Below, piece by piece: positions 41,522 through 50,979 of a stretch of DNA of 64,000 bases. The DNA comes from Fimenecus sp045613685 (GTDB lineage Bacteria; Bacillota; Clostridia; Oscillospirales; Acutalibacteraceae), in NCBI GenBank assembly GCA_045613685.1, contig JAZLBL010000048.1:46222-110221 (forward strand), in the 5' to 3' direction. The notes under the pieces were generated by a model. The model was given only the letters and a program-made list of their open reading frames with translations. It did not search any database and was not told the DNA's origin. Numbering within the stretch: the first letter of the stretch is position 1; the number at the start of each line of letters is the position of its first letter. Made by a program: the position numbers and the translations under genes.

Positions 41522-42769
41522 GTGACAAAGATAGCAATAATCGGCGGTGGTGCGTCAGGACTTGCCTGTGCCATCGAACTTTTACATAATGTTAAAGATA
41601 AGAATCAGGTTGAAGTTACAATTCTTGAAAAATTGCCAAGAGTGGGCAAAAAAATTCTTGTAACAGGTAACGGAAGATGTAACCTTACAAATATGAATTC
41701 GGCTGTGTCGGGTTTTCGTGGGGATACAACTTTTTCGCAGTATGCTTTGAAAGAATATACACCTGAAAAAAATATTGAATTTTTCAATGAGTTAGGTCTT
41801 TACACCCGTGAAGAAGACGAGGGTAGAGTTTATCCTTTGTCAAATCAAGCGGCATCGGTTTTAGATGCTTTGCGTTTCGAGTGCGAAAGACTTGGTGTTA
41901 AAACAATTTGTGATTACAGAGCAGTGCACCTTAAAACTATTGATACAGGTGTAACTAAAAAAATCGTTATAAATAATCGTGACAGATTCGATTATGTTGT
42001 TGTTGCCTGTGGTGGCAAGGCGGCAAAGATGCATGGCACAGATGGCGACGGTTATGATATGCTCAAAATGTTTGGGCACAGTGTTATTTCACCTGCACCT
42101 GCTCTTGTCTCACTTAACTGTGATGAATTTACAAAAGCACTTAAAGGTGTGCGTTCAATTTGTAAAATGGATTTGATAATTGACGGTGAAAAAGAGCTTG
42201 AAAATTATGGTGAAGTGCAGTTTACAGATTATGGGTTGTCAGGTATTCCAATTATGCAACTCTCTCGTTTTGTATCTGTTTCACTATCAAACAACATTAA
42301 AATCAGTCTTGACGTAACACCTGATTTTTCAAAAGAGCAGATTTGGAATTATCTCATTTCTCGTCGTAATGTTGATACAGGACTTTGCGAAAATCTTTTA
42401 AGTGGAATTATGAATAAGCAGCTCTGCATTACCTTGCTCAAAGAATGTCAGGTTGCAGTTAATAAGAGAGTTAATACTCTCACAGATGATGAACTTAAAA
42501 GAATTGCAAAAATCATTAAGAATTGGGAAATTAAGATTAAAAACTCAAGAAGTTTTGATTATGCTCAGGTCACAGCAGGTGGCGTTGACTGTAAAGAATT
42601 TAATGACGAAACAATGGAATCAAGATTTGTTAAGAATCTTTTCTGTTGTGGTGAAGTTTTTAATGTTGACGGTGATTGCGGTGGCTACAATTTACAATGG
42701 GCTTGGTCAAGTGGTCGTCTTGTAGGTAAAACCATTGGTGAAAGGATAAACAATGCTCAGAATCAGTGA
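41522..42769 (+). CDS. NAD(P)/FAD-dependent oxidoreductase, HI0933/BaiN-like
   Basis: 415 residues with Rossmann motif IIGGGASGLACAIEL, the family motif GKKILVTGNGRCNLTN, and C-terminal VTAGGVDCKEF and GEVFNVDGDCGGYNLQWAWSSG. Members of this family act as flavin dehydrogenases of unknown natural substrates (BaiN in bile acid work). GTG start. The stop overlaps the following flavoprotein by 17 bases. Confidence 0.9.
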   Translation: MTKIAIIGGGASGLACAIELLHNVKDKNQVEVTILEKLPRVGKKILVTGNGRCNLTNMNSAVSGFRGDTTFSQYALKEYTPEKNIEFFNELGLYTREEDEGRVYPLSNQAASVLDALRFECERLGVKTICDYRAVHLKTIDTGVTKKIVINNRDRFDYVVVACGGKAAKMHGTDGDGYDMLKMFGHSVISPAPALVSLNCDEFTKALKGVRSICKMDLIIDGEKELENYGEVQFTDYGLSGIPIMQLSRFVSVSLSNNIKISLDVTPDFSKEQIWNYLISRRNVDTGLCENLLSGIMNKQLCITLLKECQVAVNKRVNTLTDDELKRIAKIIKNWEIKIKNSRSFDYAQVTAGGVDCKEFNDETMESRFVKNLFCCGEVFNVDGDCGGYNLQWAWSSGRLVGKTIGERINNAQNQ

Positions 42770-44348
42770 AATAAAACTTGGTCTTGATAGCGATTTTTCT
42801 GACATTGAAAATGCCGTTGCCAAGACACTTAAAATAAATAAAAACAGAATTTTAAAAACAGAAATATTTAAAAGAAGTATAGACTGTCGAAAAGATAGTG
42901 TGCATTTTGTTTATACGGCAGATGTAACAGTTGATGGTGATGAAGATAAAATCCTCACAGGTATCAATAATTCAAAAGTCATAAAATGCGAAAAATATTC
43001 ATATAAAATTCCGCAGTCAAACAGAAAAAGCACATTGCCACCTGTTATTGCAGGTTTTGGCCCTGCGGGTATGTTTGCAGGTCTTATTCTTGCACGAAGT
43101 GGGCACAGACCTATAATTATTGAGCGTGGTCGTGATGTTGACTCTCGCACAAATGATGTGAATAATTTCTGGACTAATCGCATTTTAGATGAAAAATCAA
43201 ATATACAATATGGTGAAGGTGGCGCAGGCACATTCTCTGACGGTAAACTCACAACAGGCATTAAAGATAGCCGTTGCCGTTTCGTTTTTGAAGAGTTTGT
43301 AAGCCATGGCGCACCTGAAGATATTTTAGTTAATGCAAAACCACATATCGGCACAGATAAACTTAAAACAACAGTTAAGAATATTCGTGAAGAGATTATC
43401 TCTCTTGGTGGTCAGGTGCTTTTTGAAACACAACTTACAAATATTATTGTGGCAAACAATTTTATTCACGGAATAACTGTAACCGATAAAAACGGCAAAG
43501 AAATTGACATTGAAACTGATGCGCTTATTCTCTCAATCGGTCATTCTGCAAGAGATACAATAGAAATGCTCTACAATAAGGGTATAACTATGATGCAAAA
43601 GCCATTCTCGATTGGCGCTCGAATTGAGCATCCACAAGAGATGATTAATTCAGTTCAGTTTGGTGAATTTAAAAATCATCCAAAACTTCCTGCAGCTGAT
43701 TATAAACTTGCTTGTCATCCACCACATGGTAGGGGAGCATATACATTCTGTATGTGTCCCGGTGGCACAGTTGTTTGTGCATCATCTCAAAAGGGTGGAG
43801 TTGTCACAAATGGTATGAGTGAATATGCACGAGATAAAGAAAATGCAAACTCTGCTATCTTGGTTGGTGTCAATCCTGAAGATTTTCCAAGTGAACATGT
43901 GCTTGCAGGATTCGAACTTCAAAGAGAAATCGAAGAAAAAGCATTCAAAATGGGTGGTGGGGACTATACAGCACCTGCAACTTTGGTTGGGGATTTCTTA
44001 AAAGGACAAAAATCCACCAAATTAGGTGCAGTTAAACCATCTTTCCCAACAGGCGTCACAATGAGTGATATTGGCACATTGTTACCACAGAAGGTGGTTG
44101 ATAATATGCGCCATGCCTTGACAGAATGGGATAAAAAGCTCAAAGGTTTCGCTATGGATGAAGCAGTGCTTACAGCACCTGAAACCAGAAGTTCATCTCC
44201 TGTGCGGATTATCCGTGATGAATTTTATCAGACAAATGTGCGTGGTCTTTATCCTTGTGGTGAAGGCGCAGGTTATGCAGGGGGAATCGTCTCCGCTGCT
44301 GTTGACGGCGTTAAATGTGCCGAGATGGTATTATCTGACGAAACATAA
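42753..44348 (+). CDS. FAD-dependent dehydrogenase (COG2509 type)
   Basis: 531 residues. An N-terminal about 85-residue alpha/beta domain precedes the FAD domain (PPVIAGFGPAGMFAGLILARSG, about 95-115), then QYGEGGAGTFSDGKL and the C-terminal GLYPCGEGAGYAGGIVSAAVDG. This matches the uncharacterised COG2509 dehydrogenases. It overlaps the previous gene, so translation is coupled. Substrate unknown. Confidence 0.9.
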   Translation: MLRISEIKLGLDSDFSDIENAVAKTLKINKNRILKTEIFKRSIDCRKDSVHFVYTADVTVDGDEDKILTGINNSKVIKCEKYSYKIPQSNRKSTLPPVIAGFGPAGMFAGLILARSGHRPIIIERGRDVDSRTNDVNNFWTNRILDEKSNIQYGEGGAGTFSDGKLTTGIKDSRCRFVFEEFVSHGAPEDILVNAKPHIGTDKLKTTVKNIREEIISLGGQVLFETQLTNIIVANNFIHGITVTDKNGKEIDIETDALILSIGHSARDTIEMLYNKGITMMQKPFSIGARIEHPQEMINSVQFGEFKNHPKLPAADYKLACHPPHGRGAYTFCMCPGGTVVCASSQKGGVVTNGMSEYARDKENANSAILVGVNPEDFPSEHVLAGFELQREIEEKAFKMGGGDYTAPATLVGDFLKGQKSTKLGAVKPSFPTGVTMSDIGTLLPQKVVDNMRHALTEWDKKLKGFAMDEAVLTAPETRSSSPVRIIRDEFYQTNVRGLYPCGEGAGYAGGIVSAAVDGVKCAEMVLSDET

Positions 44349-44364
44349 ATTACAAAAATGTAAT

Positions 44365-44393
44365 TTGACAAAGTAGAAAAACCCTTATATATT
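44365..44393 (+). promoter_or_regulatory. Promoter for the pseudokinase gene
   Basis: TTGACA (44365-44370), 17-base spacer, TATATT (44388-44393). Confidence 0.75.
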
Positions 44394-44422
44394 ATATATA
44401 GACTGAAAAAGGAGATGATATA

Positions 44423-46081
44423 GTGAACATTGATAATCTTTGTATGAGTTGTATGAATGAACTCTATGGCGAGAAGCAATGTCCAAAATGTGGATATTAT
44501 GTTGACTCTCCACAAATTTCACCTTATCTTCCATTAAAAACTCCTGTTGGAGATAAATACATAATAGGCAAAGTGATTTCTTCAAATAGTGAAGGCGTTA
44601 CATATATGGCTTATGATGTTGACCGCAAAAGTCCTGTTGTAATCCGTGAATTTTTACCTGAAAAATTCATTGATAGAAATATGAGTTCAACAGAGGTTGC
44701 AATCAAGAGTGAGTGGAAAGATTTATATTATGCATTTCTTCGCAAATTCTTGAATTTGTGGCGTAGCCTTGCTCGTGTGCGTGGGCTTTCGGCATTAGTG
44801 CCTGTAATTGACATCATTGAAGAAAACAACACGGCTTATGCCATCAGTGAATATGTTGAAAGCATTTCTCTTCGTGAATTCTTGCTCAGAAGTCAGACGG
44901 GTTATCTTAATTGGGAAAAAGCAAAAGTTCTCTTTATGCCAGTTCTTTCAACATTATCAACTCTTCACAAGGCAGGAATTTATCACTATGGCATAAATCC
45001 CGATAACCTTATGATTGGTCGTGATGGTAAACTTCGTCTTAGCGGATTTTCAATTAATGACGCAAGACTTGAGGGCACAGAGTTTTCACCTGAACAGTTT
45101 GAGGGCTATACGCCTATTGAACAATATTCATATAACTACAATGAGGGCGCTTGGTCAGATGTTTATGGTTTTAGCGCAGTGCTTTACAGAGCGTTAGTGG
45201 GTAGTGTTCCACAAGATGCAGTTTCTCGTTCAATGAATGACCAACTTATCATTCCCGCAAGATATGCAGAGATTATTCCTGTTTATGTTATAAATGCTTT
45301 GATGAACGGATTGCAAGTGAGTCCCGAAGATAGAACACAGGATATTGAAGCTCTTCGTGAAGAACTTTCAGCAACTCCTGGTAATGTGGTTTCATCATTC
45401 TCAGGTGTGAATGTTCCAAAACGAGAAGAACGACCAGCACCACCTGTGCAACAGGTTGAAGAAGACGACAAGAGCACAATAATCAGAACAATTTTGATTG
45501 TTTCTCTTATTGTTGTGGGTGTAGGTCTTATCTTCTTTGGTGCATATTTAGGGTATGACCATTTCATTAAAAATCAGGAAGAATCAACAACTGAAGCACC
45601 GATTGTGGCAATGATTGAAGTTCCGAATTTTGTTAATTCTTCTTATGATATGGTGGCACAGAATCCTGTGCAGAATTCAAGATTTAAAATTAATGCTGTT
45701 CTTGAATTTAGTGACGAGATTGAAAAGGGATATATCATTTCTCAAAGCCTTGAAGCAGGCACAAGCGTTGCAACAGGTAGTGAAATCACATTTGTTGTCA
45801 GCAAAGGCCGTGAGTTTGTTACAATTCCACCAGTAAAAGACACAAATATTGATTATGCGAAGCAAACTCTTGAACAAGCAGGATTTGTGGTTAACATAAT
45901 CACAAAAGAAAACAATGGTGATTATACAGAAGGTCTTGTTGCAGAAATAACACCTGCTGAAGGCACAAGCAAAACAAAGGGAACGGATGTATTTGTTCAG
46001 GTTTGGGGTGCTCCGCCAAGCACAGAGCCTGACACAGAAACAACAACAGAGAAAAATCCATTTTATAATCCATTCTTCTAA
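44423..46081 (+). CDS. Zinc-ribbon / pseudokinase / PASTA membrane protein
   Basis: 552 residues. A zinc ribbon (C7, C10, C20, C23), a serine/threonine-kinase-like fold (about 45-330), a membrane helix (about 358-380) and two PASTA repeats outside (about 400-535). Three catalytic positions are changed: the VAIK lysine is R75 (VVIREF), the HRD aspartate is lost (HYG 188-190), and DFG is SGF (207-209). It should bind, not phosphorylate. It is not the PrkC/PknB kinase itself, but its extracellular PASTA repeats point to peptidoglycan sensing. GTG start with GGAGATGAT upstream. Confidence 0.85.
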   Translation: MNIDNLCMSCMNELYGEKQCPKCGYYVDSPQISPYLPLKTPVGDKYIIGKVISSNSEGVTYMAYDVDRKSPVVIREFLPEKFIDRNMSSTEVAIKSEWKDLYYAFLRKFLNLWRSLARVRGLSALVPVIDIIEENNTAYAISEYVESISLREFLLRSQTGYLNWEKAKVLFMPVLSTLSTLHKAGIYHYGINPDNLMIGRDGKLRLSGFSINDARLEGTEFSPEQFEGYTPIEQYSYNYNEGAWSDVYGFSAVLYRALVGSVPQDAVSRSMNDQLIIPARYAEIIPVYVINALMNGLQVSPEDRTQDIEALREELSATPGNVVSSFSGVNVPKREERPAPPVQQVEEDDKSTIIRTILIVSLIVVGVGLIFFGAYLGYDHFIKNQEESTTEAPIVAMIEVPNFVNSSYDMVAQNPVQNSRFKINAVLEFSDEIEKGYIISQSLEAGTSVATGSEITFVVSKGREFVTIPPVKDTNIDYAKQTLEQAGFVVNIITKENNGDYTEGLVAEITPAEGTSKTKGTDVFVQVWGAPPSTEPDTETTTEKNPFYNPFF

Positions 46082-46085
46082 AAAG

Positions 46086-46125
46086 AAAAACCGCTTATCG
46101 AATTGATAAGCGGTTTGATTTTTTG
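46086..46125. terminator. Bidirectional terminator
   Basis: Hairpin AACCGCTTATC-GAATT-GATAAGCGGTT followed by TTTTTT, between convergent genes. Confidence 0.85.
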
Positions 46126-46129
46126 CCTT

Positions 46130-48340
46130 TTATGAAATTGCTACACAGTCAGTAGCATTCACAGTAATACCATTTATTGTAACAGTGGTGTCGGTATAGT
46201 TTACATAAACCTTGATACTATTGTTGTATTCGGTGCAATAAACACCGTCTTGAATCTTTTCGTGAGCAGTCATTCGTGCGTCGCGGATGGTAGCAAGAGC
46301 AGAGTTTGCTTTTGTGTAAAGTGAAACAACATCATTTATATTTTTATCATAATAATAGTTTGCATCAAGTGTATCATCATAAGCTGAGCAATACCAAGAA
46401 ATGCTTGGCAAACAACCATATTCAACTGATTTTAAGAATGATGTTGTCATATTTTCAGAACTGTTCATAGCAGGTGCACTGTATTCACAAATGCCGTGAA
46501 GCATCATCTGAACAAATGGAATTCCCACATAAGCGTTAGTTTCGTTTGCTTTTGTAGGTGCCATTGGAATTTCTGAAACAATATCTGCAGATTTGATTGC
46601 ATAGAAATTGCCTGTGTCAATCATCAATTTCTTCTGTGTTGCAAGAACAGGTAACTGAGCAAAAATTTCTTTGTTTGAAACTGTTCTTGAATAGAAATCA
46701 GAAGAATAATCAGAATAGAGATAAGCACCTATGTCATTGAGCGCATATCCATCAAAGTTAACATCGAAAGATGCATTGAGAACATCTTCAACTTTCTTTT
46801 CAACCCTATTCATAGAAACGAAACTCTGTGCAGAGAAAGCCAATGGAAAAGCTGCTTCTTTGTTTTTAGCGAGTTTAATATTTTTATCGTTTAAGTTAAT
46901 AGCATTCTTTGAACTTGTGTAAGAATACGTGAGAATATCTGTGTCAAGGAAGAGTGAGAATTTCTGACTGTTGAGATATGAATAAAGTTCCTTGAATTCT
47001 TTTTCTTTACCAAGTTTTTTTGAGAAATCGCCGAAAACATCGTCTGAGCCGTTGTTTGCATTGTCATAAAGTCCGTTATATCTGAGAATTGCATTGTTGA
47101 CACCCTTTGCTTTAAGAAGTGTCATAAGGTCTTTTGCCTGTGCAAAATTTGATAATACGGTGTATTTATTTTTTTCGTTTATATATCCACCCTGCAAAGA
47201 AACCACAAGGGGAAGTGCTTTTGACTCTGGCTCAACTTTTTTGGTTGAAAGAACAGAATTTCTGATGAGATTTTCACGACAAGCAGTTGCCATACCTGAA
47301 TATGTTGCAGATTTACCTGAAAGGAATCTGTAACAAAGTGTAATCTCATTTTTATAAGTATATCCGTAAGTTTTGTTTACAGAATTCTTGTTTTGTTGTC
47401 TGTAAATATCAGTTGTTTTAAATGTGGCATTGACGCTGTTGAGAGAATTTTCATTATTTCTATTTGCATTGATTTCGGCAATAGAATCACCTTGTTCAAT
47501 AATGCAAAGGAATGCACCGTTGCCACGCTTCATACCAAAAGCACCAACAAGACAATTCGATTTTTGAATGTTGTCAGTTGTTGCAAGGTCGTTGCCATAA
47601 ACAGAAAGAGAAATAGGGCTGAATTCTTTGTCTTCAACACCGGTCATAATAAGAGCACCACTACCGTCTGGCACAAAGATATAATCTTCTGCACCACTTT
47701 GCTCATATGCACCAAAGTCGCCGAGCACCTTGATTTTTTCAAGATAAACGCCTTTTGGAAGTGACAAGGTGTTCATACTGACATTTACAAAGAACGAACC
47801 ATCACGAAGAGTATAAAGAACAGTCAAATCTGCTCTGATTTGGTTTTTTTTGAGTTCTTTAATATCTGCTTTGCCTGTTTCTGCGTCAAGCGACATTGCA
47901 TATTTAACAGTCACATTGTTTTCACCAACAGTATAACTTGCATTGCCAAATGCTACTGAATTATCTTGTGAATTGAGCACATAGACATTCTCGTCGCCGT
48001 TTGAAAGTGTAACTTCAACTGCAGAACTGTTAAGATTTTTTGCAAGCTCAGGTTGGGGGAGAGTTGTCCATAAATTATTTGAGTTTGTGTCTTTAATTGC
48101 AACAGTCATTGTTGTCTTGTCAAAGAACATTTCAATAAGACCTGATTTGCAAATAGACTCATAATTGTTCAAAGCAGTTTTATGAACATTATCACCCTTG
48201 TTTTCTGCAACGATTATATTCTCACTTTTCATTCTGACGCTTTTTGTTGAAATATCAGCACCGCAAGCAGAGAAAAGCATAGTCATAAGACAGATGATTG
48301 ATATTATTTTTATTAAATAAGTATAACGAGATTTTCTCAT
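46130..48340 (-). CDS. DUF5696 lipoprotein
   Basis: 736 residues. Signal peptide with lipobox (residues 1-26, LFSACG), so the mature protein is held at the outer membrane face. The rest resembles the DUF5696 family; a beta-rich first half and a TIM-barrel-like second half (VFGDFSKKLGKEKEFKELYSYLNSQKF; FDGYALNDIGAYLYSDYS) suggest a glycoside-hydrolase relative, but no catalytic pair is proven. ATG 48340 with AGGAG upstream. It has its own promoter (48370-48398) behind the sigF operon. Confidence 0.75.
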   Translation of the reverse strand: MRKSRYTYLIKIISIICLMTMLFSACGADISTKSVRMKSENIIVAENKGDNVHKTALNNYESICKSGLIEMFFDKTTMTVAIKDTNSNNLWTTLPQPELAKNLNSSAVEVTLSNGDENVYVLNSQDNSVAFGNASYTVGENNVTVKYAMSLDAETGKADIKELKKNQIRADLTVLYTLRDGSFFVNVSMNTLSLPKGVYLEKIKVLGDFGAYEQSGAEDYIFVPDGSGALIMTGVEDKEFSPISLSVYGNDLATTDNIQKSNCLVGAFGMKRGNGAFLCIIEQGDSIAEINANRNNENSLNSVNATFKTTDIYRQQNKNSVNKTYGYTYKNEITLCYRFLSGKSATYSGMATACRENLIRNSVLSTKKVEPESKALPLVVSLQGGYINEKNKYTVLSNFAQAKDLMTLLKAKGVNNAILRYNGLYDNANNGSDDVFGDFSKKLGKEKEFKELYSYLNSQKFSLFLDTDILTYSYTSSKNAINLNDKNIKLAKNKEAAFPLAFSAQSFVSMNRVEKKVEDVLNASFDVNFDGYALNDIGAYLYSDYSSDFYSRTVSNKEIFAQLPVLATQKKLMIDTGNFYAIKSADIVSEIPMAPTKANETNAYVGIPFVQMMLHGICEYSAPAMNSSENMTTSFLKSVEYGCLPSISWYCSAYDDTLDANYYYDKNINDVVSLYTKANSALATIRDARMTAHEKIQDGVYCTEYNNSIKVYVNYTDTTVTINGITVNATDCVAIS

Positions 48341-48369
48341 ATAAATACTCCTGAATATGTGTTTTGCAT

Positions 48370-48398
48370 ATTCTAACATATTTTGAAGAAAATATCAA
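48370..48398 (-). promoter_or_regulatory. Promoter for the DUF5696 gene
   Basis: TTGATA (48393-48398), 17-base spacer, TAGAAT (48370-48375). It lies between the sigF stop and the DUF5696 start. Confidence 0.65.
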
Positions 48399-48401
48399 AT
48401 T

Positions 48402-49052
48402 TTATCCGATAAGTCGTTTTCGCATATCAGAGAGTATGATTTTTTCTCTGCGAGAAACCTGTACTTGTGACACACCGAGAATGTTAGCGGTCTTGCTTTG
48501 TGTGAGTCCGTCAAAATAACGAAGACGGATAAGTTTTCGGTCATTTTCATTTAAACAGTTTAGGACTTGTTCAATAGAAAGTCGGTCGTCAATGGGAGAA
48601 TACTCATCATCTGCGGGAATATCTATCTGTTTTTCATCATTATTTTCTGATGTGAGTGATACAGCTGGTTGTGATACACAAAGAAGTTGAGCCGTTTCGG
48701 AAACAGATAGTCCCATTTTCTCTGCAATTTCTGAAATTGTTGGCTCAACACCTAATTGCTTTTCTAATTCTTCTTTGACAAATTGTAATTCTCGTGCCTT
48801 TTCTTTGAGTGTACGACTGATTTTAACTGTACCACCATCACGGAATAGCCGACGAATTTCACCTAAAATAGATGGTACAGCATAGGTCGAAAAAGCAAAT
48901 CCTAAATTCTCATCAAATCGGTCAGCGGCTTTGATAAGTCCAACACAACCTGAAGAATATAAGTCTTCATAGTCAATGCCTTTGCCGATAAAACGAGATG
49001 CACAACTACCAACAAGCCCTAAATTATTAAGTATAAGCTCGTCCCTTGTCAT
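48402..49052 (-). CDS. sigF: RNA polymerase sigma-F factor (forespore)
   Basis: 216 residues. Region 2 (LNNLGLVGSCASRFIGKGIDYEDLYSSGCVGLIKAADRFDENLGFAFSTYAVPSILGEIRR), region 3 and region 4 (LTQSKTANILGVSQVQVSRREKIIL) are typical of the SigF/SigG group. Start at 49052 gives a 4-base overlap with spoIIAB, as in other spore-formers. It is held inactive by SpoIIAB until the forespore forms. Confidence 0.95.
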   Translation of the reverse strand: MTRDELILNNLGLVGSCASRFIGKGIDYEDLYSSGCVGLIKAADRFDENLGFAFSTYAVPSILGEIRRLFRDGGTVKISRTLKEKARELQFVKEELEKQLGVEPTISEIAEKMGLSVSETAQLLCVSQPAVSLTSENNDEKQIDIPADDEYSPIDDRLSIEQVLNCLNENDRKLIRLRYFDGLTQSKTANILGVSQVQVSRREKIILSDMRKRLIG

Positions 49053-49480
49053 TTTGTGCGACCACAAATCTTTTTGCAAAGGGTAACAGTTGTGCCAACG
49101 CCAATTTTTGAACGGACAGAAAGCTTGTCTGTAAAACTTTCCATAACAGAAAACCCAAGTCCTGCTCTGTCGCCACCGAGTGTTGTGAAAAGCGGCTCCC
49201 GAGCCTTTTTGATGTCGCTTATGCCACAACCGCGGTCACGGATAGATATAATCACTTTGTTGTCGTCGTGGATTTTAACACTTATGTAGATTTTGCCCAC
49301 AGAGTTGCGATAGCCATGAACAATACAGTTTGTTACTGCTTCACTGACAGCGGTTTTAATATCATTTATTTCTTCAACTGTGGGGTCAAGTTGTGCCGAG
49401 AATGCTGCAACTGTTGCTCTTGAAAAACTTTCGTTGACAGAGCGACTGTCAACCACCATACGAAATTCATTTATAATCAT
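49049..49480 (-). CDS. spoIIAB: Anti-sigma-F factor SpoIIAB
   Basis: 143 residues, GHKL ATPase/serine kinase: N box EAVTNCIVHGY, G1 box RDRGCGI, G2 GGDRAGLGFSVM. It binds SigF and phosphorylates SpoIIAA. It overlaps both neighbours by 4 bases, which keeps the three proteins in ratio. Confidence 0.96.
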   Translation of the reverse strand: MIINEFRMVVDSRSVNESFSRATVAAFSAQLDPTVEEINDIKTAVSEAVTNCIVHGYRNSVGKIYISVKIHDDNKVIISIRDRGCGISDIKKAREPLFTTLGGDRAGLGFSVMESFTDKLSVRSKIGVGTTVTLCKKICGRTK

Positions 49481-49797
49481 TTTTTATCACCTTTCTTAAT
49501 ATTTGCTATTCGGTCAAGCCCCGCAAGACGCATAACCTTATATGAATTGTTTGAAAGACCCGTCACTTCAAGCTCGCCACCGAATTCACTTAATAGTTTG
49601 TATCTCCCCATAACAAGACCAATCCCTGAGCTATCCATAAATGTCACATCAGAAAAATCAAGAATAACTGTCTTTGGACGGCAATTCTCAATTCTGTCAT
49701 CAATGTCAAGACGAATGGGTAGGGTGGTGTGATGGTCAATTTCACCACATAAACGGCAATTAAGTGTTTCGTTTTCAAATTCAATTTTTACACTCAT
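49477..49797 (-). CDS. spoIIAA: Anti-anti-sigma factor SpoIIAA
   Basis: 106 residues, STAS fold. The phosphoacceptor serine lies in FMDSSGIGLVMGR (S57, with S56 beside it). When unphosphorylated it releases SigF from SpoIIAB. ATG 49797 has AAAGGAG upstream; a longer frame upstream lacks a ribosome site. First gene of the sigF operon. A sigma-H promoter is expected but was not clearly identified. Confidence 0.95.
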   Translation of the reverse strand: MSVKIEFENETLNCRLCGEIDHHTTLPIRLDIDDRIENCRPKTVILDFSDVTFMDSSGIGLVMGRYKLLSEFGGELEVTGLSNNSYKVMRLAGLDRIANIKKGDKK

Positions 49798-49883
49798 AAT
49801 TAACACTCCTTTTTGATTATTGTATAACTTGTCCATTGAAAAGTTTGTCATAAACTGTTGCCAAAACAATAATTAAAAAACTC

Positions 49884-49912
49884 TTGACAATTGACAAATC
49901 TTTTGTTATCAT
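49884..49912 (+). promoter_or_regulatory. Promoter for rplU operon
   Basis: TTGACA (49884-49889), 17-base spacer, TATCAT (49907-49912). Confidence 0.75.
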
Positions 49913-49918
49913 ATTCAA

Positions 49919-50019
49919 GCCGCATATTAGGGGGTAGTATGTCCTTTTATAAAAAACACATACTGCAAGTGAGTTTTCCACCCTCGATAGCGAGTCTATA
50001 TTTAAGGTAGGTTAGAAAA
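49919..50019 (+). ncRNA. Leader RNA of the L21 operon (probable L21 leader)
   Basis: A 100-base leader with a hairpin AGTATGT...ACATACT nested in an outer GGGGGT/CCACCC helix and a second hairpin CTCGATAGCGAG. It sits directly before rplU, where the L21 leader family occurs in Firmicutes; it probably binds L21 for feedback control. Assigned by position and shape, not by a covariance search. Confidence 0.65.
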
Positions 50020-50331
50020 ATGTACGCAATCATCGTAACAGGCGGCAAGCAGTACAAGGTACAGAACGGCGACGTAGTATTCATTGAAAAGCTTGACGTT
50101 GAAGCAGATGCAGAGATTACTTTTGACAAGGTTCTCGCAGTTGGTTCAGAAGACGGACTCAAAGCAGGTGCTCCTTATGTTGAAGGTGCAACAGTAACTG
50201 CAAAAGTTCTCAAAAATGGTAAAGGTAAGAAAATCACAGTATTTACTTACAAACCAAAGAAGAACGAAAAGCGTAAGAAGGGTCATCGTCAACCATATAC
50301 AAAGGTTGAGATTACCGGTATTAACGCATAA
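50020..50331 (+). CDS. rplU: 50S ribosomal protein L21
   Basis: 103 residues: MYAIIVTGGKQYKVQNGDVV at the N-terminus and KPKKNEKRKKGHRQPYTKVEI near the C-terminus are diagnostic. It binds 23S rRNA with L20. First gene of the rplU-prp-rpmA operon; its stop overlaps the start of prp by one base. Confidence 0.98.
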   Translation: MYAIIVTGGKQYKVQNGDVVFIEKLDVEADAEITFDKVLAVGSEDGLKAGAPYVEGATVTAKVLKNGKGKKITVFTYKPKKNEKRKKGHRQPYTKVEITGINA

Positions 50332-50654
50332 TGACAACCGCAAAATTTCTGTTTTCGGATGATACAATAATTTCATTTGAGTTATCAGGTCATAGCGACG
50401 CAGGTGAATATGGTACAGACATTGTTTGCAGTGCAATTTCTTCAGCAGTTTATATGGCAGCTAACACAATAATCGAAATTATGAAATTGAATCCAGAAAC
50501 AGTAGTCCGTGACGGGTATTTAAAAGTTAAGTTAAATCTTGACGATGCTCGTAAATCGAAAGTGATTACTGACGGATTGTATTTGCATTTAAGTGAATTA
50601 CAAAGTCAGTATCCCAACAACTTGAAACTTGAAAGAGGTGTTTTTGATGCTTAA
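50331..50654 (+). CDS. prp: Ribosomal-processing cysteine protease Prp
   Basis: 107 residues. Catalytic H21 (LSGHSDAGEYG) and C33 (DIVCSAISS) are in place. Prp removes the N-terminal extension of L27 in Firmicutes and related phyla; the L27 gene that follows here carries such an extension. It overlaps rpmA by 8 bases. Confidence 0.95.
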   Translation: MTTAKFLFSDDTIISFELSGHSDAGEYGTDIVCSAISSAVYMAANTIIEIMKLNPETVVRDGYLKVKLNLDDARKSKVITDGLYLHLSELQSQYPNNLKLERGVFDA

Positions 50655-50931
50655 AATCAACATTCAGTTATTTGCTCATAAAAAAGGTATGGGTTCTACA
50701 AAGAACGGCCGTGACTCAGAATCAAAACGTCTTGGCGTTAAGAGAGCTGATGGTCAGTTCGTTCTCGCTGGTAACATCCTTGTTAAACAGCGTGGTACTC
50801 ACATCCACCCAGGCAACAACGTAGGCCGTGGTTCAGACGACTCTCTCTTCGCACTTATCGACGGTAAAGTTAAGTTCGAAAGAATGGGCAAAGACAGAAA
50901 AAAGGTTAGCGTTTATCCAGTAGAACAGTAA
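50647..50931 (+). CDS. rpmA: 50S ribosomal protein L27 with cleavable pre-sequence
   Basis: 94 residues. N-terminus MLKINIQLF-AHKKGMGSTKN: Prp is expected to cut after F9, exposing the AHKKG end that reaches the peptidyl-transferase centre. ATG 50647 with AGAGGTG upstream. Terminates at 50947-50979. Confidence 0.97.
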   Translation: MLKINIQLFAHKKGMGSTKNGRDSESKRLGVKRADGQFVLAGNILVKQRGTHIHPGNNVGRGSDDSLFALIDGKVKFERMGKDRKKVSVYPVEQ

Positions 50932-50946
50932 TTCTAACTAACACAA

Positions 50947-50979
50947 ACTCCCACCTAAATAGGTGGGAGTATTTTTTTA
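50947..50979. terminator. Terminator of the rplU operon (bidirectional)
   Basis: Hairpin ACTCCCACCT-AAAT-AGGTGGGAGT followed by TATTTTTTT. Confidence 0.88.

Noticed and set aside
49053..49229. N-terminal extension of SigF
   Set aside because: It is a shadow frame of spoIIAB; family length and ATGA overlap support start at 49052.
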